Assembly: GCF_013408295.1 (NCBI RefSeq)
Contig: NZ_JACBYQ010000002.1
Location: 1,178,001-1,242,000 of the forward strand
Length of the DNA stretch: 64,000 nucleotides
From: Psychromicrobium silvestre
GTDB taxonomy: Bacteria; Actinomycetota; Actinomycetes; Actinomycetales; Micrococcaceae
Direction: 5' to 3'
The notes below the pieces were generated by a model. It was given only the letters and a program-made list of their open reading frames with translations. It was not told the origin of the DNA and made no database searches. Position numbers and translations under genes: made by a program. Shown here one piece after another: positions 52,976-64,000 of the stretch (the stretch's first letter is position 1; every line of letters starts with the position of its first letter).

Positions 52976-53467
52976 CTAGCCGGTGTAGGGCTTGGCGGAG
53001 ATGATCTCCACCTTGATGTCCTTGCCGTTCGGCGCCGTGTAGCTGATTTTATCGCCCGCTTTATGCCCATGAATGGCATCGCCTAGCGGAGATTTCTCGC
53101 TGAAAACATCGAGTTCGGTGTCTCCGGCAACTTCGCGGCTACCGAGCAGGAAAGTCGTTTTCTCGCCGGCGATCTTCGCCACTACGAGCATGCCGGGCTC
53201 CACAATGCCATTGTCTTCCGGAGCCTCGCCGACCTGAGCGTCACGTAGCAATTCGGTGAGCTGACGGATCCGGGCTTCGATTTTGCCCTGTTCTTCCTTG
53301 GCAGCGTGGTAGCCGCCGTTCTCCTTCAAATCGCCCTCGGAGCGAGCTTGCTCGATCTTCTTGACCACTTCGACCCGGCCCGGCCCGGAAAGCTGCTCCA
53401 GTTCGGTACTGAGGCGGTCGAAAGCCTCCTGGGTGAGCCAGGCGGTGGGTGCGTTAGGGGTAGACAC
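52976..53467 (-). CDS. greA: Transcription elongation factor GreA
   Basis: Rescues backtracked RNA polymerase by stimulating transcript cleavage. 163 residues with an N-terminal coiled coil (LSTELEQLSGPGR ... ARSEGDLKENGGYHAAKEEQ) carrying the acidic tip residues, and a C-terminal FKBP-like domain (VFSEKSPLGDAIHGHKAGD). GTG start at 53467 with GAGGAGG upstream. It stands alone; a terminator-like hairpin precedes it. Confidence 0.96.
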   Translation of the reverse strand: MSTPNAPTAWLTQEAFDRLSTELEQLSGPGRVEVVKKIEQARSEGDLKENGGYHAAKEEQGKIEARIRQLTELLRDAQVGEAPEDNGIVEPGMLVVAKIAGEKTTFLLGSREVAGDTELDVFSEKSPLGDAIHGHKAGDKISYTAPNGKDIKVEIISAKPYTG

Positions 53468-53498
53468 GGGTGTCCTCCTCGTGGTTTGACAAGCAAAG

Positions 53499-53547
53499 AC
53501 CCCGCCTGCTCTGGTCCAAGACGCTGTCCTAGACCATCAAGCGGGGT
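53499..53547 (-). terminator. Terminator of the DUF4307 gene
   Basis: ACCCCGC (53499-53505) pairs with GCGGGGT (53541-53547) and TGGTC (53512-53516) with GACCA (53532-53536). On the minus strand it is followed by TCTTTGCTTG. It lies between the DUF4307 stop and the greA start. Confidence 0.6.
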
Positions 53548-53660
53548 GGAGATATCTCCCTAGTGTAGGCAAGTCGCTGGAATAACCCAAGAGCTGTTGG
53601 TCTTGAGCGTGTCTTTGTGTCCCAAAAGATATCTCAGAAAATCCGGTAGACGAGCCGCGC

Positions 53661-54131
53661 TCAGCCCCTGTTCTCGTTCACGATCCAGCAACTGTCCACA
53701 TCCGCGGAAACCGCGAGGGTGTCGGTGAGCAAATCGACCTTCTGCACCGTGGTGCGGCCGCCCTCGGTGCCCTGATCGCTGCCGTTTGGTCCGACCGTAA
53801 CGACCTTCCAGCCGACCACTGCAAAAGAATTGTCTAAGGCTTGCAGCTCGCACTGAGCGGTGGAAGCAGGATCCTTACTGACCTGGAAATTGACGGTGGT
53901 CTCGGTGGCATTGACTACCGTGAATCCAACCAACTTGCTATCCGCCGTAGGTCCATTGCCAAAAGTCAGCCAACTGACGAAGGTGATGATCAGCACAGCT
54001 GCGACGGCGATCAACCAGATTTTTCCGCGCCGACCGAGTTTACTTTGGGGCCTGCCGTAGCGATTAGCTAGGCTGGAGCTTACTCGCTGCGCAGGGGCTG
54101 GATTGGACACCTTGACTCCTGCCGGTTCCAT
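53661..54131 (-). CDS. DUF4307 membrane protein
   Basis: Actinobacterial protein of unknown function, 156 residues. A cytoplasmic N-terminus (about 1-33, LANRYGRP) precedes one membrane helix (IWLIAVAAVLIITFVSWLTF), then an extracellular beta-rich domain with two cysteines, in QCELQAL and SCWIVNE, likely paired. It is divergent from mca; this greA / DUF4307 / mca neighbourhood is common in actinobacteria. Confidence 0.88.
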   Translation of the reverse strand: MEPAGVKVSNPAPAQRVSSSLANRYGRPQSKLGRRGKIWLIAVAAVLIITFVSWLTFGNGPTADSKLVGFTVVNATETTVNFQVSKDPASTAQCELQALDNSFAVVGWKVVTVGPNGSDQGTEGGRTTVQKVDLLTDTLAVSADVDSCWIVNENRG

Positions 54132-54244
54132 CAGTGACTTATGGTTTGGACGTGTGTTTTGCTTAGCATCTGAAAAGGTGCTGGTCTCCAGTCTAATTCG
54201 CTCAATGCCTCTGATGTGACGAGGCTAAACATCGGAAGGTTGAA

Positions 54245-55153
54245 ATGGCAGGTCAGGAAATGATGGACGACGGCGGACTGCGGCTTTTGGCGGTGCATGC
54301 GCACCCTGACGACGAGTCGAGCAAGGGTGCCGCCACGATGGCCAGTTATCTTTCTCAGGGCGCCAGGGTGATGGTGGCCAGTTGCACCGGTGGCGAGCGC
54401 GGTGATGTGCAGAATCCCGCCTTGGAGTCCGATCCGCATGCCTTGCGCGATATGGCGGGACTACGTCGCCAGGAGATGGCCAAGGCCGCTTCGATCATCG
54501 GTATTGAACACCGCTGGCTGGGTTTTGTGGACTCGGGGCTGCCGGAAGGCGATCCCCTTCCCCCGTTGCCCGAAGGCTGCTTCGCGCTCCAGCCTCTGGA
54601 GCGTGCCGCAGCACCGCTTGTGCGGCTGGTGCGTGAGTTCAAGCCGCAGGTGATTATTAGCTATGACGAGAACGGCGGCTATCCTCATCCGGACCACATC
54701 ATGGCCCACCGAGTGGCCGTTGAAGCCTTCCAAGCCGCGGGGGATCCGGAGCGGTACACGGACGCGGGAGAGCCCTGGCAGCCCAGCAAGCTCTATTACG
54801 ACCTGGCTTTTAACCCTGGGCGCTTCCGGGCTTTGCATTTTGCGCTTGAAGAGGCTGGGATAAAGTCGCCCTACTCTGAGTGGATTGCTTCCTGGTTGGA
54901 GTCCGATGCCGAAGGGCATCAACCACCTCGTGGCAGGCATCCGGTGACCACCCAGATCGACTGTGGTAATTTCTTTGAGGTGCGTGAAGACGCGCTGCGC
55001 GCCCACGCCAGCCAAGTCGATCCAAAGGGCTTCTTCTTTGCGGTCTCCACCGATTTGCAGCGCAAGGTCTGGCCCTGGGAAGACTACTCTTTGATCGAGT
55101 CCAGGGTGCAGAGCGAGCTTCCAGAGCATGATCTTTTCGCCGGGCTGCGCTGA
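54245..55153 (+). CDS. mca: Mycothiol S-conjugate amidase
   Basis: Zinc amidase that cleaves mycothiol-toxin conjugates to a mercapturic acid and GlcN-Ins. 302 residues of the LmbE/MshB fold with metal residues in AVHAHPDDESSKGAA and PHPDHIMAHRVA. ASCTGGERGDVQNP and NPGRFRALHF are Mca-typical. It could be MshB by fold, but the Lys in DDESSKGAA and the DUF4307 neighbour favour Mca. Presence implies mycothiol use and thus an actinobacterium. Confidence 0.92.
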   Translation: MAGQEMMDDGGLRLLAVHAHPDDESSKGAATMASYLSQGARVMVASCTGGERGDVQNPALESDPHALRDMAGLRRQEMAKAASIIGIEHRWLGFVDSGLPEGDPLPPLPEGCFALQPLERAAAPLVRLVREFKPQVIISYDENGGYPHPDHIMAHRVAVEAFQAAGDPERYTDAGEPWQPSKLYYDLAFNPGRFRALHFALEEAGIKSPYSEWIASWLESDAEGHQPPRGRHPVTTQIDCGNFFEVREDALRAHASQVDPKGFFFAVSTDLQRKVWPWEDYSLIESRVQSELPEHDLFAGLR

Positions 55154-55227
55154 CCGAGCCCAGCGGAACGACCAGAACACGGCGCCCTGATTTCGTCCTG
55201 AGCCTAGCTTGGCGGGAGAATGATGAG

Positions 55228-55539
55228 GTGCACTCTCTGATTTTGCTGTTAGACACTGTCTCGCAGACCCCTTCACCCACTCCTTCGCTCAAAGACGGTT
55301 TAACGCCCGATCAGGTCAGTCCCGGCTTCCTGGGATTCTTAGCCACCTTCTTTGTGGTGGCCATTATGGTGTTCCTGATCGTGGACATGGTGCGAAGGAT
55401 TCGGCGAGTGCGCTATCGGGCGCAGGTTGCCGGAGAGCTTCCGCTGCCGGTGATCCCGGAGGACGAGCTGAGCGCGGAGGTGCCCCGCGAAGTGAAATCG
55501 GCGGCTCCGCCGGAAGACAAAGCCGGCAAGCACCGCTGA
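55228..55539 (+). CDS. Small single-helix membrane protein
   Basis: 103-residue protein beginning at GTG 55228. A short Ser/Thr/Pro-rich N-terminus (TPSPTPSLKDG) precedes one membrane helix (FLATFFVVAIMVFLIVDMV), then RRIRRVRYR and an acidic, Pro-rich cytoplasmic tail. It follows mca by 74 bp, as in related genomes. Function unknown. Confidence 0.75.
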   Translation: MHSLILLLDTVSQTPSPTPSLKDGLTPDQVSPGFLGFLATFFVVAIMVFLIVDMVRRIRRVRYRAQVAGELPLPVIPEDELSAEVPREVKSAAPPEDKAGKHR

Positions 55540-55603
55540 ACAAAGCGCTATTGAACAAGGCTCCACCGATTAGAACACTACAGAGCGGGCCCCGGCCGCG
55601 ATT

Positions 55604-56305
55604 CTAGTGGGTGAACACCGCGAGCATAATCGCGATGAAATGGCAGGTGAAGCCGACCACGGTGAATGCGTGGAAAAACTCGTGGAAGCCAAAATGAGCC
55701 TTAGAGAAATTCGGGCGCTTGATGCCGTAGAACACCGCTCCGGCAATGTAGAAGGCGCCGCCCACGCAGATCAGCACCGAGGCAGGGACCGAGGCGGCGA
55801 AGAAATCGGGGAAGAAGAATACTGCGGCCAGGCCAAGGACACAGTAGATCGGCACATAGAGCCAGCGTGGTGCCCCCACCCATAAAACTCGGAAGGCAAC
55901 TCCGGCAACGGCGCCACCCCAGATCAGCCAGAGGAGTAGCGCTGCCTTGGGTTGAGGGAGCAGTAAGGCCGCCAACGGCGTGTAGGTTCCGGCGATGACT
56001 AGCACGATGTTCGTGTGGTCGAGCCGCTTCAGTACAGCCTTGACGCCGGGTGTCCAGTTGCCTCGATGATAGAGCGCGCTAATCCCAAATAGAAGCATGC
56101 CGGTAAAAGCATATATAGCCGAAGTGATTTTAGCTATGGTTGTTGGTGCCACGCAGATCAGCACGATTCCGGCAGCAATTGCCACTGGGGTGGCGACCAG
56201 GTGAATCCAACCTCGCCAGCTGGGCTTGCTCTCCAGAGCCCCAGGACTCTGCGTTACGGCCGCCTCCGGGAGGCCGTCTATTGCCTTGGATGTGGGGCGA
56301 GCCAT
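55604..56305 (-). CDS. Hemolysin III (PAQR/TrhA-like) family protein
   Basis: Seven-helix membrane protein, 233 residues, starting at ATG 56305 (MARPTSKAID) with TGGAG upstream; the longer frame to 56323 is not supported. Family residues: GISALYHRGNWTP, KRLDHTNIVLVIAGTYTP and GFHEFFHAFTVVGFTCHF give the conserved Ser, His and Asp of the PAQR metal site. Members are linked to membrane fluidity. No operon partner. Confidence 0.92.
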   Translation of the reverse strand: MARPTSKAIDGLPEAAVTQSPGALESKPSWRGWIHLVATPVAIAAGIVLICVAPTTIAKITSAIYAFTGMLLFGISALYHRGNWTPGVKAVLKRLDHTNIVLVIAGTYTPLAALLLPQPKAALLLWLIWGGAVAGVAFRVLWVGAPRWLYVPIYCVLGLAAVFFFPDFFAASVPASVLICVGGAFYIAGAVFYGIKRPNFSKAHFGFHEFFHAFTVVGFTCHFIAIMLAVFTH

Positions 56306-56376
56306 GCTCCAATGGTAGCCCACGGCAGCCCCGCCCTAAGGTAAGTTACTCATTGGTAATCCCTGAGAATCCGCGT

Positions 56377-56481
56377 GTGGACAAACTCTCTCGTCGGTTC
56401 CGGGTAACCTATGGAGAGATCAAACAGCTCGAACAGCTCAACCGGGCTCTGGGCTGGAAGGGGGTGCGGAACGGTGACTAG
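56377..56481 (+). CDS. Small basic ORF overlapping uppS
   Basis: A short frame ending at TAG 56481. It starts at GTG 56377, or at TTG 56353 with AAGG 11 bases upstream. The 34-residue product is VDKLSRRFRVTYGEIKQLEQ then LNRALGWKGVRNGD, strongly basic and amphipathic, with no stray out-of-frame look. Its end overlaps the uppS GTG (56474) by eight bases, so it could be translated with uppS or set its start. No family known to me. Confidence 0.4.
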   Translation: MDKLSRRFRVTYGEIKQLEQLNRALGWKGVRNGD

Positions 56482-57241
56482 GCGAAGGCCGCATCCGTTA
56501 TATGGGCTCTATGAACGTCGGCTGGCAAGGTCGCTGCGCGGGCAGCGGATACCGGAACACATCGCGATGACGGTCGATGGCAATCGACGCTGGGCCAAGC
56601 AGCTCAATGCCTCGGTGGGGCATGGGCACCAGGTAGGTGCCGAGAAGATCCATGACTTCCTGGGCTGGTGCCAAGAGTTCGGTGTGCAGGTGGTCACCCT
56701 GTACATGCTCTCCACCGAAAACGTGAATCGCTCCAAGGAGGAGCTCGATGAGCTTTTGGTGATCATCGCCACCATGATGGACCGGCTCGATTCGGACGAC
56801 ACGATTAGCGTCAGCGCAATGGGCGCACCCGAGTTGCTGCCCGACTATCTGGCCGAACGGCTGATTCGACTTACCCAGCGCAAGCCCGCCAAGGAAAAAT
56901 TACATGTCAACCTGGCGGTGGGTTACGGCGGCCGGAGGGAAATCGTCGACGCCGTACGCGAACTGCTGCGCGACGCCGTCGCCCAGCACCAAGACATGGC
57001 AGAACTAGCCGAGACCCTCGACGTCGAGGACATCTCCCGATTCCTCTACACTCGTGGCCAGCGTGACCCCGATCTGGTGATTCGCACCTCCGGTGAGCAG
57101 CGGCTCTCCGGCTTCCTGCTCTGGCAGAGTGCCTATAGCGAAATGTACTTCTGCGAAGTGCTGTGGCCAGCCTTCCGTAAGGTCGATTTCCTCCGCGCAC
57201 TGCGTGACTACGCCGGACGGCACCGACGCTACGGCTCCTGA
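56474..57241 (+). CDS. uppS: Isoprenyl transferase (UPP/decaprenyl diphosphate synthase)
   Basis: Cis-prenyltransferase making the polyprenyl carrier for cell-wall synthesis. The GTG at 56474 (VTRRRPHPLYGLYERR) is preferred over ATG 56411, which would overlap the small ORF and give an atypical N-terminus; GGAAGGGGG lies about ten bases upstream. Motifs: MTVDGNRRWAKQL (catalytic Asp), STENVNRSKEEL, and RTSGEQRLSGFLLWQSAYSE (shown within 20). 255 residues. Confidence 0.93.
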   Translation: MTRRRPHPLYGLYERRLARSLRGQRIPEHIAMTVDGNRRWAKQLNASVGHGHQVGAEKIHDFLGWCQEFGVQVVTLYMLSTENVNRSKEELDELLVIIATMMDRLDSDDTISVSAMGAPELLPDYLAERLIRLTQRKPAKEKLHVNLAVGYGGRREIVDAVRELLRDAVAQHQDMAELAETLDVEDISRFLYTRGQRDPDLVIRTSGEQRLSGFLLWQSAYSEMYFCEVLWPAFRKVDFLRALRDYAGRHRRYGS

Positions 57242-57480
57242 ATCCGCTAGGCGTGGAGAGTTCACACTGAGTTAACCCGACACGCCGCCGCTTGCTCCTT
57301 CCAGTGCTTGCGCGCAGGCGTAGATTTTGTCTTATCGGCACCCACCCGGGCGTCGATCGGGAAGGCCAGCGGAACCGTGAGATTCTTCGCATCACCCAGG
57401 CGAGAGCGGCCTCGCGCCGTGCCTTTGGCTGACCCGCCGCACCTTAGGAAACCGGGTTGCGGCCCGGGGTCTGGAGTCTC

Positions 57481-58875
57481 GTGGCACTAACAAATAATCC
57501 AACTGTCGTGGCCTCTTCCGCCCAGCGCGGCTCGACGAAATCCAAGCAGGACAAAAAGACCGGTAAAGCGCAGAACGCTGCCGGTCTTTCGCGTTCTTAT
57601 GTGCTGGATACCTCGGTCCTGCTCTCCGATCCGCGGGCGATTATGCGCTTTGCTGAGCATGAGGTGATTTTGCCGATTGTGGTGATCAGCGAACTCGAAG
57701 CGAAGCGGCATGATCCGGAGCTTGGCTACTTCGCCCGGAAAGCCTTGCGGCTTTTGGACGATCTTCGCGTTGAGCATGGTGGTTTAAACAAGGCGATCCC
57801 ACTCGGGGAAGAGGGCGGATCGCTGCGAGTTGAACTCAATCACATCTCCACCGAGGTGCTTCCGGCGGGGTTCCGCAGCGGCGATAACGATGCCCGGATC
57901 TTGGCAGTAGCGAAAAATCTGGCTAATGAGGGCTTCAACGTCACCGTGGTATCCAAGGACTTGCCAATGCGGGTCAAGGCTTCGGCGATGGGATTGCAGG
58001 CCGAGGAATACCGTAATGAGTTAGTCCAGGACTCCGGCTGGACCGGCGTAGCCGAGGTCGATGTGGTGGATGAGGAGATCGGGGCGCTCTATAACCATGA
58101 GCCGGTTTTCGTTCCGGCGGCCGCCGAACTGCCCACTAATACCGGGCTGGTCCTGCTCTCTAACCGCGGTTCAGCGCTAGGCCGAGTAGGCGCAGATAAG
58201 CAGGTCCGCTTGGTCAAGGGGAACCGAGATGTCTTTGGCCTGCATGGACGTTCCGCGGAGCAGCGGCTCGCCATCGATCTGTTGATGGATCCGGAAGTGG
58301 GCATCGTTTCACTGGGTGGCCGGGCGGGTACCGGCAAGTCGGCACTTGCTCTGTGCGCTGGGCTGGAGGCGGTGCTGGAGCGCCGTGAACACCGCAAGGT
58401 AATGGTCTTTCGGCCGCTCTACGCCGTGGGCGGCCAGGAGCTTGGTTTCTTACCGGGTTCGGAGAGCGAGAAGATGAATCCCTGGGCACAGGCGGTCTTC
58501 GACACCCTGGGCGCGCTGGTCTCTCAAGAGGTGGTGGAGGAAGTGATGGATCGCGGCATGCTGGAGGTACTGCCACTGACGCACATCCGCGGTCGCTCAC
58601 TGCACGACGCCTTTGTCATTGTCGATGAAGCCCAGTCCTTGGAGAAGAACGTTTTATTGACGGTGATGAGCCGGATCGGGCAGAACTCCAAAATCGTACT
58701 CACTCACGATGTGGCTCAGCGGGATAACTTGCGCGTTGGTCGACACGACGGGATTGCCGCCGTCGTCGAAACCCTCAAAGGACATCCGCTCTTCGGCCAC
58801 GTGACACTGAGTCGTTCCGAGCGTTCGCCGATTGCCGCCCTTGTGACAGAGCTTCTGGAGGGTGCCGAAATCTGA
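57481..58875 (+). CDS. PIN-PhoH family protein (PhoH2/YlaK type)
   Basis: Two-domain ribonuclease-ATPase: PIN domain at about 39-165 with [12 protein letters not shown] (D43) and NDARILAVA, and a C-terminal PhoH ATPase with Walker [13 protein letters not shown] and Walker [12 protein letters not shown]. This PhoH2 form acts as a sequence-preferring RNA helicase/RNase in mycobacteria. Start GTG 57481 with GGAG five bases upstream; the frame could extend to 57457. Residues 1-35 are Lys/Ser-rich. 239 bp of non-coding DNA lie upstream with no clear structure. Confidence 0.9.
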   Translation: MALTNNPTVVASSAQRGSTKSKQDKKTGKAQNAAGLSRSYVLDTSVLLSDPRAIMRFAEHEVILPIVVISELEAKRHDPELGYFARKALRLLDDLRVEHGGLNKAIPLGEEGGSLRVELNHISTEVLPAGFRSGDNDARILAVAKNLANEGFNVTVVSKDLPMRVKASAMGLQAEEYRNELVQDSGWTGVAEVDVVDEEIGALYNHEPVFVPAAAELPTNTGLVLLSNRGSALGRVGADKQVRLVKGNRDVFGLHGRSAEQRLAIDLLMDPEVGIVSLGGRAGTGKSALALCAGLEAVLERREHRKVMVFRPLYAVGGQELGFLPGSESEKMNPWAQAVFDTLGALVSQEVVEEVMDRGMLEVLPLTHIRGRSLHDAFVIVDEAQSLEKNVLLTVMSRIGQNSKIVLTHDVAQRDNLRVGRHDGIAAVVETLKGHPLFGHVTLSRSERSPIAALVTELLEGAEI

Positions 58876-58909
58876 GTGTGCCTAGAAATCTGGGCGCACT
58901 CAGCGGTGA

Positions 58910-59668
58910 TCACTGCGCCTGGGGGAGTTCCCACTCGATGTGCTGGCGGACATCGGTCAACATGGAGGATTCCTGGGTGAACAAATCATCCAACATATAC
59001 TCGTCCACCGCCAGGATGCTGAGCCAATGGCCCTGCCCCGCAGTGGGGCCATCCATCGACTGACTTGCCACACAAACACCGGTACCGGTGTCGATCCGCA
59101 CCGCGGTCTGGCCCGGGAAGAGAATCGGCGAGCCCGGATACCGGGGCTGGTAGCTCGGGTTGGGACTGAGTACCGTTTCCAAGGCTTCCCGCCCCTCATG
59201 CTCAACAAGAGTGAGCTCTCCGGGATCGGCAACATTGGCGAAGGGGAATTCAATCGGTACCGGAGCATTGCCAGCAAGTTCAACCGGATCGAGCCAGGCG
59301 GAAAACCGCCCGGCCGCAGCGGGGTCTAGCCCGTAGCCGGGTTCGCCATAGGCTGCCTCCGGCCTGCGGCGTACCAAACCGTCGCTTTGATAGCCGGGGG
59401 TGACTAAATGCGGAGGGAGCAGCCAGGGCTTACGCGATCCGGAGGTGAAGAGCGAGTCTTTCGAGTCATTGATTCCGGCGGTGCTGTGCAGCACGGTGCC
59501 GTCGAGGGATTCGATCCGCAGGGCCAGCGGGCGGCGTAACCATCCCTTCACGGCCGGGGTGTCCACGGCTTCCGGCAGGTAGCGCAGTTGGAAGCGCAAA
59601 CTGCGCCATTTCCACGGCGAAGATCGGCATAAGGCGCGGAAACCATCGGCCTGGAGGTCCATATCCAC
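58910..59668 (-). CDS. Conserved hypothetical protein
   Basis: 252-residue protein that I do not recognise. It has few charged runs, no signal peptide or membrane helix, and several Trp/Pro-rich loops (SPWKWRSLRF, LDPVELAGNAPVPIEFPF, QSMDGPTAGQGHWL). The last ~55 residues (LSILAVDEYMLDD...) look helical. A cytoplasmic location is likely. Opposite in direction to phoH and prepilin peptidase. Start could be ATG 59668 or the ATG two codons later. Confidence 0.7.
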   Translation of the reverse strand: MDMDLQADGFRALCRSSPWKWRSLRFQLRYLPEAVDTPAVKGWLRRPLALRIESLDGTVLHSTAGINDSKDSLFTSGSRKPWLLPPHLVTPGYQSDGLVRRRPEAAYGEPGYGLDPAAAGRFSAWLDPVELAGNAPVPIEFPFANVADPGELTLVEHEGREALETVLSPNPSYQPRYPGSPILFPGQTAVRIDTGTGVCVASQSMDGPTAGQGHWLSILAVDEYMLDDLFTQESSMLTDVRQHIEWELPQAQ

Positions 59669-59721
59669 AGTCTACGCTCGCGCTCTGTTGGGGCAGTGAA
59701 CAATCCAGTAACATCCGATCC

Positions 59722-60228
59722 ATGATTTCTCGCCTTGCCGCGCTAGCGCAGCAGCAATGGCCAGGGTTCCTCGTGCTCGCGGTGGCATGCACCGGACTTT
59801 TGGTGGTGTCGCTATGGCTGAGCGTGATCGATCTGCGAAGCCGTTTGCTACCCAACCGGATCGTTTACCCTTCGGTGCTGATCGCCGTCGTGCTGCTGGA
59901 ACTGGTTGCCCTGATCTCGGGGGACGGGGAGGCTGTGCTGCGGGTTCCACTGGCGGCCATGGTGCTCAGCGCGGCTTATCTACTGCTCAGGCTTCTTTCC
60001 CCGCAAGGGATGGGCTGGGGAGACGTGAAGCTGGCTTTGCTGCTGGGATCCTATTTGGGGTTGCTGGGCTGGCTGGAGCTGTTGTATTCGGTGCTGGCAA
60101 CTTTCCTATTGGGCGGTTCCTACGCTCTGTACTTAGTGCTTAGTCACCGTGGTAATCGAAAGTCAGGTATCGCCTTCGGCCCGTTCATGTTCGCGGGGAC
60201 TTTTGCGGCCTTGATGCTTCCGGTTTAA
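59722..60228 (+). CDS. Prepilin peptidase (A24 family)
   Basis: Integral membrane aspartic protease of type IV pilus/Tad systems that processes prepilin leaders. 168 residues. The two catalytic Asp are in VIDLRSRLLPNRI and GWGDVKLALLLG (GxGDVKL motif). No N-terminal methylase domain, as in short actinobacterial forms. About five membrane helices. No pilin genes are in the window. Confidence 0.87.
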   Translation: MISRLAALAQQQWPGFLVLAVACTGLLVVSLWLSVIDLRSRLLPNRIVYPSVLIAVVLLELVALISGDGEAVLRVPLAAMVLSAAYLLLRLLSPQGMGWGDVKLALLLGSYLGLLGWLELLYSVLATFLLGGSYALYLVLSHRGNRKSGIAFGPFMFAGTFAALMLPV

Positions 60229-60231
60229 AAA

Positions 60232-60275
60232 CAAGCGCCCTTGTGGACGAGGGAACTCATCCACAAGAGCGCTTG
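60232..60275 (-). terminator. Terminator of the MFS gene
   Basis: CAAGCGCCCTTGTGGA (60232-60247) pairs with 60260-60275 with a single mismatch. On the minus strand it is followed by TTTTT, so it ends the drug-efflux operon; it may also serve the prepilin peptidase gene. Confidence 0.8.
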
Positions 60276-60288
60276 CTGGTGCTGTGGC

Positions 60289-62683
<2,395 letters not shown>

Positions 62684-62699
<16 letters not shown>

Positions 62700-62735
62700 G
62701 AAGTATACTTTTGCACTATTTCTCTGAGAGTGCAA
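62684..62735. promoter_or_regulatory. Probable TetR operator and promoter
   Basis: TTGCACT occurs at 62684-62690 and 62711-62717, and its complement AGTGCAA at 62729-62735, the last two making a perfect 7-bp palindrome pair. A perfect palindrome AAGTATACTT (62701-62710) includes a -10-like TATACT. All sit around the TetR start, so autoregulation is likely. Confidence 0.6.
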
Positions 62736-62739
62736 AAAA

Positions 62740-62767
62740 ACCGGCGGTGATTTGCATCACCGCCGGT
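62740..62767 (-). terminator. Strong terminator of fumC
   Basis: ACCGGCGGTGA (62740-62750) pairs perfectly with 62757-62767 around a six-base loop; on the minus strand a run of seven T follows. It lies 36 bp after the fumC stop, and the end of its T-run lies against the TetR operator. Confidence 0.92.
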
Positions 62768-62802
62768 CGGAGGCGTTTCCGCCTTAGTTTCAGTTGCTTC
62801 GA

Positions 62803-64000
62803 CTACTGCGGAGGACGGGTCATGGAGAGCACATCAAGTGCCTTGTCTAGCTGCTCCTCGGTCAGTTCGCCGCGCTCTACGAAGCCCAGCGCCACAACAG
62901 CTTCACGAACTGTGAGGCCCTCAGCAACGGCTTTTTTGGCAATCTTGGCCGCATTCTCATAGCCGATGAACTTATTCAGCGGGGTCACGATAGAAGGCGA
63001 AGCCTCGGCCAGGAAGCGAGCCCGCTCCACATTGGCCGTGATGCCGTCGATCATCTTATCGGCCATCACCTTCGCGGTGTTTCTCAGCAAGCGGATCGAC
63101 TGCAGCAGGTTCGCGGCCATCACCGGGATGCCGACATTGAGCTCAAAGGCACCGTTAGTGGAGGAGAGCGCAATCGTAGTGTCATTTCCAATCACCTGAG
63201 CGCAGACCATGATCGAGGCCTCACAGATCACCGGGTTCACCTTGCCCGGCATGATCGAGGAGCCGGGCTGTAGGTCGGGGATAGCAATTTCGCCCAGGCC
63301 GGTGTTCGGGCCCGAGCCGAGCCAGCGCAGATCGTTATTGATCTTCATCAGCGAGTAAGCGATATTGCGAAGCTGCCCGGAAGCCTCAATCAAGCCGTCA
63401 CGGTTCGCCTGAGCTTCGAAGTGATCGCGGGCCTCGGTCAGTGGCAGCCCGGTGTCCTGTGCGAGCAAGGAAATGACCCGTTGTGGGAAACCCGCAGGAG
63501 TGTTGATGCCGGTGCCCACCGCGGTGCCACCGAGCGGAACCTCGGCCACCCGGGGGAGTGAGGACTGGATTCTTTCGACGCCGTAGCGCACCTGGGCCGC
63601 ATAACCACCGAATTCTTGCCCCAGGGTGACCGGGGTGGCATCCATGAGGTGGGTGCGGCCGGACTTCACGACAGTCTTGAATTCCTCGGCCTTGCGCCCC
63701 AGCGAGGCGGCAAGGTACTCAAGGGCGGGGATCAGGTCATTGCTAAGTGCAGAGGTTGCCGCGACATGAACCGAGGTGGGGAACACATCATTAGAGGACT
63801 GTGAAGCATTCACATGGTCATTGGGGTGAACCGTGGTCTCGCTGCCTGCTGCCTTGAGGGCGCGGTTGGCCAGTTCTGCGATGACCTCATTGGTGTTCAT
63901 GTTAGAGGAGGTTCCGGAACCGGTCTGGAAGACATCAATCGGGAAGTCGCCGTCGTACTTACCGGAAGCTACCTCATCGGCAGCCGACTCAATCGCCTGG
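62803..64000 (-). CDS. fumC: Fumarate hydratase class II, 5' end outside window
   Basis: TCA-cycle enzyme that hydrates fumarate to malate. The frame stays open to base 64000, reading [16 protein letters not shown] before the internal ATG 63900, so the gene continues right of the window. Motifs: [18 protein letters not shown], the TAxxG-like [17 protein letters not shown] and the family signature [11 protein letters not shown]. Class II with the usual C-terminal domain. Functionally tied to the sdhCDAB genes at the other end. Confidence 0.96.
   Translation of the reverse strand, partial: QAIESAADEVASGKYDGDFPIDVFQTGSGTSSNMNTNEVIAELANRALKAAGSETTVHPNDHVNASQSSNDVFPTSVHVAATSALSNDLIPALEYLAASLGRKAEEFKTVVKSGRTHLMDATPVTLGQEFGGYAAQVRYGVERIQSSLPRVAEVPLGGTAVGTGINTPAGFPQRVISLLAQDTGLPLTEARDHFEAQANRDGLIEASGQLRNIAYSLMKINNDLRWLGSGPNTGLGEIAIPDLQPGSSIMPGKVNPVICEASIMVCAQVIGNDTTIALSSTNGAFELNVGIPVMAANLLQSIRLLRNTAKVMADKMIDGITANVERARFLAEASPSIVTPLNKFIGYENAAKIAKKAVAEGLTVREAVVALGFVERGELTEEQLDKALDVLSMTRPPQ

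Noticed and set aside
56140-56376. 113-codon frame ending at 56481 as a full-length gene
   Set aside because: Its 5' part is antisense to the hemolysin III gene; only the last ~34-42 codons outside that overlap are plausible.

Overview
The window looks like a chromosome segment of a mycothiol-using, moderately high-GC actinobacterium, most likely a Micrococcaceae member (Arthrobacter / Psychromicrobium / Renibacterium type). This is an inference from gene content: an sdhCDAB operon with a class-II fumarase at the other end, mycothiol S-conjugate amidase, DUF501 and DUF4307 proteins, an FtsB-like septum protein next to enolase and ppx, and LAxTG-type cell-wall anchors. No species can be fixed from sequence alone.

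Layout. 1-10 kb: a partial BrkB/YihY protein, sdhCDAB (minus), mannose-1-phosphate guanylyltransferase, an M20 amidohydrolase, and an OhrR-Ohr organic-peroxide unit with its operator, followed by two oxidoreductases. 10.5-20 kb: nucleoside uptake and salvage (PnrA-like lipoprotein, ABC ATPase, two permeases, cdd, deoA, then DedA and adenosine deaminase). 20-29 kb: two MazG-type proteins, a GNAT protein, a PadR regulator, eno-ftsB-DUF501-ppx, a mycosin-like S8 protease, NDH-2 and a HEAT protein. 29.6-34.6 kb: an accessory patch directly after a tRNA-Leu(UAA). It holds a decayed WXG100 gene, three tandem paralogous lipoprotein genes and, upstream on the same strand, a frameshifted gene that joins a WXG-like helical domain to a DUF1023 alpha/beta-hydrolase, plus a small helical partner. 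I read this as a degenerating type VII secretion effector-immunity-like module. 34.7-45 kb: a cell-surface locus with an ECF sigma factor fused to its own zinc-finger/membrane anti-sigma part, divergent secreted repeat proteins, a minimal LAxTG anchor protein, a membrane glycosyltransferase, an exosortase-family transpeptidase, a UDP-GlcNAc 2-epimerase and a LASTG adhesin. 45-64 kb: soxR, an SDR, a Bax-inhibitor-like protein, the galKT-regulator operon with divergent galM, ilvA, greA, DUF4307, mca, hemolysin III, uppS, PIN-PhoH, prepilin peptidase, an MFS/TetR drug-efflux pair and partial fumC.

How they work together. Housekeeping operons are tightly packed, with many ATGA or TGATG overlaps. 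Two regions stand out. The 29.8-34.6 kb patch has an effector-like gene whose stop codon overlaps the start of the first lipoprotein gene, and at least three genes carry single-base indels. The 34.7-45 kb region appears to make, glycosylate and anchor surface proteins, with a transmembrane sigma factor as its likely sensor. Neither region includes the core type VII machinery or a classical sortase, which must lie elsewhere or be absent.
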